Source: Ischnura elegans
Lineage: Eukaryota; Arthropoda; Insecta; Odonata; Coenagrionidae
Assembly (NCBI RefSeq): GCF_921293095.1
Contig: NC_060251.1
Coordinates: 59,847,585 to 59,911,584, forward strand
Length of the DNA stretch: 64,000 nucleotides
Direction of reading: 5' to 3'
Positions 13,101 to 25,100 of the stretch are shown in pieces. The notes below the pieces were generated by a model. That model saw only the letters and a list, made by a program, of their open reading frames with translations. It did not search any database and had not been told where the DNA came from. Position numbers and translations under genes: made by a program. Position 1 is the stretch's first letter. Each line of letters starts with the position of its first letter.

Positions 13101-16100
13101 TTTAAGGGGAGAGAAATCGAATAATTATACGCATGGAATGGATTGTTTTGCTCTAAAGTGCCTTAATCTTCTACCTCGGTTTAACTTTGATCATTAGCAG
13201 TCTTCCTCCGTTTAGGCGTGTTTAATCTAATGGAAATGCTTGCGTTAAACCACCATATCCCGATGCCAAGCGTCGCACGTCATCCGCCGGATATAAAGTA
13301 TGCATAACAATTTGTTTTATATGAACCGGAAGTTTTTCACTTAGCATTTTATGATTATTTTATGCTAATTTCAATTTTTTGGAGGGTACGATTCATCATC
13401 TGCGGATGATTACTCCCCGTCTGTGGCTCTGAATTGTGATTTTTCTGTGTTGAATGCATTGCGGAGCTGCAATTGCGTCCCAATTTGCATAATGTCTGGT
13501 ACCCACTTCGTAATGCATTGCTGCTCTCACTTCAACTGTTGAGAGTGATTGCCTATTAATGCGCACTTGTGTGGAAATGAAGACGCTTTGTGCTCCCTTA
13601 AAGTTTAAACCTATATCTAATGCTTCAATCTTTTCGCGGCGTTTGCACGCAATCGGGAAGACGTTTAGGAACAGCTTGTCTCCCGTCGATCGTTAAAGAT
13701 AATTCGTGAATCAAATTAAAGAGGGGTGGAAGCGCTTATTGTGAAATAATTTAGAATAGGTCACGTTGAGGACTAAGGAATGCACACGTATTACATAGAT
13801 GTAATGTTCATCAAGACCGAAAATCGAACCCAGGCTTCGCTCGGGGGGTGAAGGGGTTATTCGCTAATTTTTGGCTCAGAAACGTAATAGAAATCTTAAT
13901 TGTGATTGTAATTTTTCCTGAGGTTTGTTTCCGAGGGATCCGCGAAGTGTCTATGCATATGAATTACCCAAAGTAGTCAACAAAACAGATCGTGAATTCG
14001 GAATGCCACTTTCCTTTGGATGTGATATTTTTCGGAAATTTTCCCGTTGTGATTCCGAATTCAAAGTTGGCGTATAACTTTTCAGGATCTTGTGAGAAAC
14101 TTAGTGAACGCTAAATAAGCAGGATTATGATAGGCAAGGGACGTTGGAGCTATAGTTAGGAGAGGAAAATGGATAGGTGATATGTACATGGAGGAAAAAG
14201 AAAGAGGAAGTGCTGGACGTGGTGGGTGAGGAATGGAAACTGCTGGAATAGATGAGGAGGAGATGGGTTTCAATGGAGCGTGTACTTTTTGGGACGGCTG
14301 AATGTTGAAATCTGCGTGCGAGGAGGATTTTTCATTTACAGGGTATGAGGGGGTAGGTAACAAAGGTCATGGATTGGACGAAAACTAGGTTTCATGTCAA
14401 ATTAAATAAGGAAATGCTATATGGGAAGGTTGAATGGCAGGAGAGATTCATGAATTTTAAACTTACCGTAACGGATGGAATGTCCATGATGGTGATAATC
14501 GCACTTCATCCAACTCAAGGCCCTATTTGGTAGATAGTACTTATATTTGGGACTAAATTTAGTTATATGTTGAATTGAATTGTACTTGATTACTAAATTT
14601 ATCATATTCTCAATAAATTTTTCGATTTGCTCTACTTGAATTTTAAAAAATAAAAGTCATTTACTTATCTGCTTTTTAATCACTCATTTAGTTATCGAGT
14701 TATTGGCGGTAAAATTTTACTCCAGAAAAATTAAATTAATTTTTTTTAAATTTATGAAATTTATCGTTGAAGTTACAGTGGAAGGGAAGAACGGCATTGA
14801 TAGGCCACGGAAGAGATACTTTGAGGAGGTGGTGAAGGATGTAAATCAGAAGAAATACTCAGACAAAAACCTTTAGAACAGCCGATAGAAGAATTGAGTG
14901 GACAGCCAATAATCGATTTTCAATTAAACCAATCTTCGATTTGATGACTGATGATGATGAGTGTAATAAGTTCAACTGATTTAGGCGTTATATAGTGGAA
15001 AGTTCGATACATTGAAATGAAAGGTAGTTGCACTTTTCCATAATAATTTAATTCGCACGACCATTTTCGGCTCACAGAGCCATCATCTGGTACAAGACAC
15101 TGTAGTAAATAAGAACATCATTTTTATACCCTTGAGGAAGGGAGGTATAAATGACATGTTCTTATGGACTGAAACACGTCGTACAAATTAAATTATTTCA
15201 GAAAATTGCAACTACCTTTCATTTCAAATGTCTAATGTTTACCCTCTTCCTATGAACCCCCCGAAATACGTTCCCCTTCCCTTCGTCCCCTTTGAAACAG
15301 ATTACCCCTCCACGAAACCCTCATCCGAAATTGTTTTAGGCTATGGCCTTGGTAAACGATCATGTCACGGATCCTGAGTTGCGAATTGACCATCTCATCG
15401 AAAAGTTGACCCGAAAACTTACGGTCCACTGGATCCGGTGTATTCCCTCTCTCGTAACCATACAAAATCGCTGTGTCAGCGATCAGCAAACATCACCATG
15501 GAGTTTCACGCCTGCATGTAAGGGCTTCGCGATAATTACGGTGTTCTCCAAGGCAAAGGCCTAGGACCGCCTTAATAGCGTAATAAACCCCGCCTTCTTT
15601 TTGTGTGTGTGTCTGTGGACGGTTCACCGACCCTGTCCGCGTCAAACCCTCCAGGTATGTGTGGAGCCTCCTAAAGAAGCCATTTTTACGGGTGGAGTTA
15701 GAAAAGGGGTTCCCTGCAGTTCCGGTGGGGACACTTTCTCTCCGCTGCTGGCTTCTTTTCTCCCCGCTGCGCTGTGAGGAGTCGGAACGTTTCTTCCATT
15801 CTGCGCGCACCTCGACCTCCCTCCCCCCTTTCGTCTTACCCCGACCGTGACGAAAACGACTCCCTTTTTCAACTCTGGGACATAAAAATGTCCCCGTGGC
15901 CCAATAGATGGAGATGTTCCTTCTAGGGCTCCATGTGATGTGGCCTATAGTTTTGACCTTGCGTTCTCGGATGTGGATTTTACGTGGGGCGAGGAATTCC
16001 GAAAGTATGGTCTCTTTTAGGTCATCTTTTCCATTCAATTTTCGGCAGAGGTAGGCTTCGAGTGATATAGTATAGAGAGATACATAGGTTATAAAGTATG

Positions 16101-19100
16101 TAAAGCAGAAGAATTAAACAGAAAAAAACTTATAGACCAACCGAAAATAGAAATAATAAAAAGTGAATAAAAATGTCCCCTTGGCCCAATAGATGGAGAT
16201 GTTCCTTCTAGGGCTCCATGTGATGTGGCCTTGCGGTTTTGACCTTGCGTTCTCGGATGTGGATTTTACGCGGAAATCCGGAGGTAGGTGGTCTCTCGTG
16301 GGCCATCTTTTCCATTCAATTTTTGGTGACTAAAATTAGTCGATGGACCATGAATTCGGCTGTAGCCATCGTATTTCGCCGCTAGTCCAGTTTCGACTAC
16401 CTACAACCGTTTTAATAATACGTTGCTGGTATTACGTTAACGTTTATGTAATACTATGGCTGCGATAAATAGATGGTAAATTGTGAAAAAAGTTTGGGCA
16501 TTTATCTGTATAAAATACGCTCCCAGTTAAAGAGCTTTCAAGTTTTGACGAACACAGAATGATTAGCAGTCGACACAGAGTGATTCTTAGTCCAAGAATA
16601 ATTCGCTTCTCGTTTTGAGAAGACAGCATTTGACAATATATTTGCCCAATATATTAAATCAACATTTTAATTTTGACGTGACTATTTAGAATTAGTTATT
16701 AAACTAGTTTTTTGTCGCGAAAAAGATGAAACACAATCGATGGAGAGTGAGCGATGCGACAGTTTCAAGTCTTTTCTTATGAGGTGCCCGTTCGTAGGAG
16801 TGGACGTGAATCCTGAATTTCCTTTCATCATTATCAGTGATCATTAATCCTAAGGTTAATTTGACGCTGCTCTCCAGTCAATTCTCCTGTAAGCTAATCT
16901 TTTAACACCTGCGTATTTCTTCTCTTTCACATCCTTATCTACCTGTTACACATATATGTTGTTCGAGGTCTTCCTTTTCCGTTCTTTCCATCTTTCCGTT
17001 GTCCCTCGGCAATTATCTTCATCAGGCCATCACCAAATGCAATTCGAAATGAGGATGCCTAGTCAACAGTTGACGGCTGCAGACGATGACCATGAGGGCC
17101 CCAAGGTAGATTTTTCACGTATGCGCTGTCTCTATTTCATGGAACGAATGCTCGCATGATTCATCAGCCAGCGTTTGGTCTGTCTGCGCGGAAGGCCGCG
17201 TGTGTAGTGTGCCGCGAAGTCGATTGTCTCGTTCAGTTGAGAAGCAACTCGACGCGAAAATAGTTTTATATTGTCTGCTAGTGAGATGGAGGAATTGAGC
17301 GTGGAAATTTGCCTCTTGGGGATTCGGATACTACCCATCCTAGGCATTATCTGAGGCCTGTTTTATGCGGAGGTACGAAATTGCACAACTTCAAGCCCAT
17401 CTTTTTCTCGGTCGAGCGTGCTATCATGTAAGCACTGATCATGGTTTTCTTTTTGCCACCTTGAGTTCATGCATTTGCGAATGCGATCAAGCGATTCACG
17501 AGTTTACACGATTCACAATGAAATGCACGTTTTTAATTTCTTCGTATTGTGGAAATACATTGTGAAATGAGCTTGGACTTCTGTGCACTAATATTACCGC
17601 AGAGGATTCTCCAGTCGGTCTCTAAATGTTCAGTCATTCTCTGCGGATTTGAATCTTTCACTCTCTTTGGTTGCTGACGGTGGAGCTAATCGAATTTCAA
17701 GGGTAAATGAACTATAATTTGGGAACTAATTGATACCACAATATAATATCTTGATGGTATCGTCTATCGACCGAATAACTTTTTAAAACTACTCCTTGCA
17801 AAATAGGGCAAATATTGGAAATGGACATTTTTGAAATCCGATTGAAACGAGCGTTTAGTGGCAGTTTAGCCTCAAGCTCTAAAAGGATGGACTGGGGCCA
17901 CCGTGGATGAATCGACCCGAACACTCCGTGGATGTGCTTCACAAATTTTCAAGATCTCCTTGCTTTGGCATACCTGGCTTTCAAAAAAATTAATTAAAAT
18001 AATACTTAAAAAAACATTTTTGAAAACTCTTCGGAGAAAAAAGCGTGGGTGCTGATGAAGTTCATTAGAAATGAGTGTGGAAGAGGCTGATTGGTTAGTA
18101 AGGATTGGATAACAATGATAATATCTAAACCTAACCACCACCCACACTGTATCATTCGAGAATTAAAACTTATTTTTAGTTTTTCTTTCATTTTCTGCTG
18201 TTTTTGCAAAGAGAGTGTTTTTTAAATTTAATTTTCTAATTTTTAGTGGTGAATATTCTAATAGATTAAACCATAGATGTTAAAGAATTTTCTGCCGTGA
18301 AGTGTATGGCTAGCGATATATGCTGAGAAAATTCAGACTTGTTTTTACCTATGGAAATTTAGTTACAAAATTGGAGCATATTGGGACAAAATTTCTAATG
18401 TTTGATTATTGATTATTGTGTTGTCATCAGAAGCAAGATTAAGCGCGAAATATCAAGCCGATCCGAAAATGGGAAGTGGGTTAAAAATCAATTACAAGAT
18501 TCCATGGATGAAACTGACAAACTGACGAAGCAAGTTGAGAGAGCGTGAACAAAATATAAGAGATACTGGCGAATAAAAATTTGGATATAAGTGGGAGGCG
18601 GTGGAATATGCAGTTTCCTTGGTCGATTGTCTCGTATACTTGGAAAGGAAATCCACGCCAAAATCGTCGTATATTGTCTGCCAGCGAGATGGGAAAATTT
18701 AGCACAGAGAAACGGCGCGTGAGGATTTGGATATTACTGAATATTACCCACTCTTCTGTCATTGTCAAAGGGTCCGTGACTCGTGCAACAATGGCCGCGG
18801 GTGAGGGGGTGGCGGCAAGTATGCACCAACCCCAACGGGGTTCGGTTACGAAAGGCATTTCGCCTTTGCGATCCCTTGGCGTGGGTGGGAGGTTGGATGG
18901 GTGTCGGGTGCGTGGAATCTTGTCGGGTAGGCTCTGGGGAGGTTTTCGAGTGGTCGGAGGAGAAAAGGAGGAGGGGGTTGAAGGATAAGGAGGGGGAGAC
19001 GCTGCTTCGTGTCTTGACCGGTCGAGATGCAGGTCCATACCAGTTCGTGTTCCGTCTAAGGGAAGGGTGGTTTTTTGATGAATTCTTCTCAGAGTTGGTG

Positions 19101-22100
19101 GAATTCCTGGGAGGATTTTTTTTTAATGTTTAATAAAATTTATATGTGCATTATACGTACTTGATATTATTATTAAAGTATTATAACAATTGAGGTAGGT
19201 TTCCATGGAGCATCACTCCCTCTCGACTGGTCGTTTATTTGTTTTTTTTTCGCGTGTAATTACTCTCTTACAGCATATGCCATCCTTTTGAACTGTATGA
19301 TGTATATGGAACAGACCTTAGTCGACATTTGACTGTGTATCAAACATAAATATTATTAAAGTAATCTACCGATTAAGGTAGGTTTTGAGTACTAAAGAAG
19401 AAATCTGGGAGCCTCCCTTTCTTTCTAGCACTGCCTTCTTCAATTCACTGTAAGGCCTACTCCCTTTCATTCTATCTAAAAATCTTATTTTCTTCCTTCC
19501 TCTCCTGCGCTTACCTAACCTTCTACCCTCTAACACTGTTTGAAAGAACCCCTTCCCCCTCTAGTACTCGCTCTATCCTTACCTTCTGTCGTCTCTGAAT
19601 TTCAAATGTAAATCCTTCAAGTCAATCGTACAAGTCCTTCTGTGCCACTGGCTCGTCAGGAGATGCTTGTGTGGGCAAATGATTATCTAGATAGAGGCAA
19701 AATTTTGCCTTTATCTAGACTCGTACTGAGACCCTCTGGATTCGTGTAAATCGTTTATAAAAATCTATACAGAACTTATTTTAGGCAGCGTTGCCATTCC
19801 ATGAGCAATCTCACGTCACGACAGGTTGTTGTTCGTGACGAGTCGGTACGTCCTGTTTCGCTTATTCGTGATTCCAGCCAACTACACGCCAACTACCGGG
19901 CGAAAGTAGAATCACTGGTCCGGGTATACTTTGGCGCACGGCTCATTCAGAAAAGGTTCTTCTGAGGAGAAGTAGTGTCGTTTGCTTGCGATGGAGAATA
20001 TTCCGATGACTTTTTCTCCAAGAAAAGGGAAATCTAACATGAATTGCTGCGTGCCACAGTGTTCTTTAAGGCCTGTAGGGACACCGTAGTTCGATTTCAC
20101 GAATTTCCAAAGCAAGGCGATGTTTTCTATCGCAGGAATGATTGGTGTGAGATGGAGAAGGTCGATCGACGGAATTTGTGGATCCACCGGCTGAAAATCG
20201 GGAAAAAGGTGACGAAGAGCATGCTGGTGTGTTCTTTGCACTTCATAAAGAACGATTATATATTACCGGGTACGTATACATTTTTCTATTTCACTTTTAT
20301 TCTCTTAATTTGTTTCAACGTGGCTGAGATCACGTTGTGAAGTCGATGCGAATGTTAACCTCCTTGTAGTTATCTATGTTTTAACGTGTTCTTTCTCAAT
20401 AGATTTTCCAGCAAGACATCGATTTTTGAAGAGATGTGCTGTCCCGTCTATGGGGCCTATTACGTAACTTTGGCTCGGAGCTAGAGCTATCAGTAACTCC
20501 GCCCGGATTTGTTTTGATTTGTAGCTCCAACCCTATTACGTACCGGCAGGAGTTACGAGAAGTCTCCGAAAGAATGCGGAGCTAAGGTGGCTATGAAAAA
20601 TTCGGAAAGCAAATCTCTAGAAATTAGTCAACCAATAGGAGCTTAGGTATCCGATAGTCAATTTTTTTATGAGCAGGCGGGTTAATCGTGAAATTCGGAA
20701 TGGAGTCCCAAACCTGTATTCCGTAAGTTAACGTAAAATAATTAATACAAACTGAATTGTTGAAATTTTTATACTTTAAAGTTTATTCATATACAGTTAT
20801 ATGTCATATATTGTATATAGTCAATCCTTTATCGTCAAATTCAAACCTATTCTCTGCCCATGTTGCTATTATGGCGATGAATACGATTTTAGATCCCGGC
20901 AAAGGTCGGAGAAAATGAGCAAGAAGCAGTGCGTGGTGCTCACCAATTTCATGAGTGAGCACAGGAGCTTTGCCCTTGGTATATTCCAAGGAATCAATGG
21001 GAAAGCCACTATTGACAAAATGTGGGGTGAAGTTGCAAACCTCCTTAATACACACGGACCTCCAAAAACAGTGGAGCAGTGGAAAAGGGTGAGAGCGAGT
21101 ATGATTGCCGGGATACAATTTTGATTACAATTATTTTAGACCCTATGGTAAATGTAGTAATTAATAATTTTGATTAACGCAGGCTTGGAAAGATCTGAGG
21201 GTGAAGACAAGGGCAAAAAATGCCAAACTTCGCAAGGAACGCAGGGCGACCGGAAATGTGGAGGTATTTTTCCTGTCTATGGACTCACTTTCTCATTCAA
21301 TTCATAACTATAACTCTGACTCATTCAATTCTAGGGCAGTACTCCCTGTCTCACGGATGTGGAGCAGTCAATTTTAACAATTATCGGAGATGAAACGTCA
21401 ACTCCATTAGTCGACACCATCGATTCTGGCTCAGTGGTGAGGAAATTGTAATTAGTGTAGGTAGGCAGAGTATGAAGTGAAGTGGACATAACAAAATTTT
21501 TATTTTATTTTTACTAAGGAAAATTGTCTACAGCAGGATGAGGAGGGGTTGTCTATGCCTTTGGAGGTAATTTAATAAATCTCAGAGACAATTTGTCAGG
21601 ATTGAAATATAATTTTTAGTACCGATGATAGAAGAAGTTTGAAATTTTGTTATCCTTCATTTATAAAAGGTGGTGTGTGGGGAAGATGAGTGGCATCAAC
21701 TTCCGAGTACCAGTGCCCAATGCGGTACGTGAAATTTAGAATTTTGATTGCAGGATATCATGCTGTAGTTGACCATAAGCTGCTTTGTGGTTCGTTGATT
21801 TTTTTAAACTAAACTAAGGAAAAATTTTCTTTCAGCTGAGAGAGCTCCAACAAAATGTAAGTATTAAAAAGGATATAAATTAATCTTTGATTAAACATGT
21901 TTAATAATACTATGTTATTTATTTCATAAAACCCGTACTCAACGAAGCTGTTCCAGTGAATATACATTTCCATATGGATGCTTCTTATTTTTTTTGTTGC
22001 GTTTCATTTATTCTTGCAATAAGTTTATAAATTTAGCAACTCGTGCTAAGGTTTTTAATAATTAATTCTTCATCCTTGTCATATTGTGACCAATTTCTAA

Positions 22101-25100
22101 TAGTTGAACTTGCTGTTTTAGCCCCTATTGTGCCTAAAAAAAAGAGTTTAGAGGACAGAATGCAAGAGATGCATTCTGAGTTTGTAGCCTCAGAAACAAG
22201 TCACAATGAGGTATTAAAGGTAAAATGATTTACTTTATAGCATTAATGTAATCATCATAACATTAGTTCAGAGAATATAATATGAAAATCATTTGTAGGG
22301 TATATGTGAAAACCTATCCCTCCTTGTGAAAAGCCTGGATGACGACAGAAAGGAGAGGAAGGAGTTTAGAGAGGGAATGCTCTCTGTCAGGAAGGCTCAA
22401 TTAGAGAGCCAATTAAGAACAGAGGGTATCATGAGAGAGATACTAAGCTGCCATCAAAGGATGGCTAGCAGTCAGGAGCAACGAAATGATTCGTTCTCTT
22501 TCATGGCTATGGCAAGAGAGGTAGGTGGAGCATAACTACTGAAACAAATGTGTTATTTAATTAAGTTTGTCACGAAATCACTTTCCACATAGAATATGGA
22601 AAATAAATTTCCACAGAGAAGGAAGCCTCGGTAGCTCAACTAGTTAGAGCTCCTGGCATGACATCAGGAAGCTCTGGGTTTGAGTCCTGGTTGAGGTGGA
22701 TTTTTCTCTGTGGAAAATTCTATCATGATGCATTCTCAGCGAGTGGCTCCGCTAAGGTATATGCGGTTAATTTGCTATCCTTAAATATCGGCAAATACTT
22801 TTTTGGTGCCTTGTTTAAGCATTCCTATCCTTTTCAGGAACAACATTAATGCTGGCATTAATTTTATTTGACATGGTAGTCAAAGTGTTTTCTATTTTAA
22901 TTTAAAATCCCTAAGGAAGGGAACCTCAGGAAAAGGATTTTTTATTTATTATGACAAATTATTTGCACATATTCTTTGTATAGTGTTTTCTATTTTAATT
23001 TACAAACCCTAAGGAAGGGAACTCAAGAAAAGGATTTTTTATTTATTATAACAAGTTATTTGCACATATTTTAGTATGTTATTTTAATGTGGTTTATTTA
23101 ATAAAATTTTAAAATCAGTTATTGAGTCTTGGTTGCTTAATCTTCAAATTGTCTAGTTTTAATTCTTAGTCTTGGTTTAATGCAGCATGTGCTACATATT
23201 TAAGTCTACAACTATTACTGATTGCAGCATTCCTGAAAAACAAATTTGCAAGACGGTTCTTGCCTTTACTCTTTCATCATCACTGTTTGAAATGGGTAGA
23301 TTCCAGAAAATATGTTAAAAGGAATTATTGAAAAGTTCCTGTACCAGTATTTTGACAGATGATCATTTATACCGAAAAGGTGTAATGTTTGAACTAGCTG
23401 AGAAAACTCAAAATTCCTACTTTTATCATTTCTTCATCCAATTGCTTCACTTCTTCAGTACAGGCCTCTGTTGATAATACCTGATTTTAACTACCTATAT
23501 TCTTCAAGATTACTTTAATTCTGACATTATTCTCTTAATTTTTTTATAACACACATCCATGAACAATTAGCCATAGCAAATACTGAAAGCATGAGCATGC
23601 AATTCTTTAACTGAAGCTTTAAATGACAAAACACTGAACAGACAGTTTCTCGCAAACAGGAAATGTGCAGGACCAGGCTCAGGTTATTGTATTTACATGT
23701 GCAAACTAATCAGAAGGTATATTCATTTTTGAATAAGAGGTAGGTAAGACTTAACACAAAAAATACCAGAGAATAAATCAACTGTTTTTTTATTTTTCAT
23801 AAATATAGTAATGGTTATCATGGTTGTTAATTAAAATACTGAAAAATAATACCTCCCTGTATTCGTCTTGCAATTTGCAACCTGTCTCCAGCTACAGGCT
23901 CATCAAGTTCTTCTACATCTAAGTTGATGTTCTCACCTTCTTCCATGATTGCTTCATCTTCAGGAAGGGGAATCCTGGGGAAAATAATTTAATATGTAAT
24001 AAAAAAAGTAACATAACAGCTCTGATTGTGAGCATAAAAATTATTTGCAATGGAATGGAAAAAAATGCAGTTATGCAAAGCTCATAAACATCATGTGAGA
24101 TAAATTTACTACAAGAAACAATTTATAGGCAACATATATGTAGTCAACAAACATTTTTCCTTTTATTTTTCTTATGTTTTAAAGTGACTCTCCCCATATT
24201 TACAGGTTCACTGATAGTACCACAACTAAAAATGAGGCATAATTAATTACTAATCTCATTAATTGCTATCACTACTCACTGATGAAACAAATTTATGTTG
24301 TGCAATACTGCACATGTTAAAATAATTTTGCTCGCTTGAGCAGGCTGATAATGGAGAACCCTGTCTCTCAAGAGGCACCTCCATCGAGCTTTCAATATCC
24401 CGAAAAGGCGTTCCACAACACTGCGTGTCTTGCAGTGTGCTTCTGTGTATGAGAACTCAGGAGTACCAGGCAGTGCATTAGGCAGTGGTGTTAAAAGCCA
24501 AGGCTCAAGGGCATATCCCGCATCCCCTGAAATTTGATTTTGCTTCATTACTGTCACAAGCCAGTGATACAGGCAGTTTTTTCTATGAATATGGTAAAAA
24601 AACTTGCAGTAATGATACCTAAAAGAAAAAATCGTCCCAAGCCATTTTCATAGGTTGTTTTCATCTCCTCTTTGGCATGAGAGTAATTCCAAATAAAACT
24701 GTCATGGACACTTCCTGGATAAATGCAAACATTTAAAATCCTTGTGGTGCTATCACATATCTGGAAGAAATATGGTTACAATTTAATGTAGGATGATTTC
24801 ATTTTAACATAAAGAAAAATTAGCTTCAATGATGATCCTAAGAAAAGTCATTTACAAGAGTACAGGCTATTTACATACAAAGACTAATAAAAAACACCAT
24901 ACCATCTGGGTATTAAGGGAATGAAATCCCTTATGATTTCTGTAACCATTCTCTCTTACTTTTGGGGAAACTATAGCTATGTGAGAGCAGTCAATGGCTC
25001 CAATTACTCCAGGGAACCCAATCAATCGCTGAAAACTATGCAAAGCAAATTGAAAAATAATTAAAATTATTATTTCTTTACCACAACATATATTAAGGAA

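Noticed and set aside
15493..16038. 181-codon minus-strand open frame
   Set aside because: It overlaps the direct repeat pair and has Arg/Lys-rich, domain-free translation with no splice or start context.
18481..19038. 185-codon minus-strand open frame and plus-strand counterpart
   Set aside because: GC-rich, Pro/Ser low-complexity text overlapping a dispersed repeat. Open on both strands, no family resemblance apart from the repeat peptide.
22625..22697. Functional tRNA gene
   Set aside because: B box is good, but U33 is missing, stems depend on wobble pairs and a SINE-like tail follows. It also lies inside a transposon.
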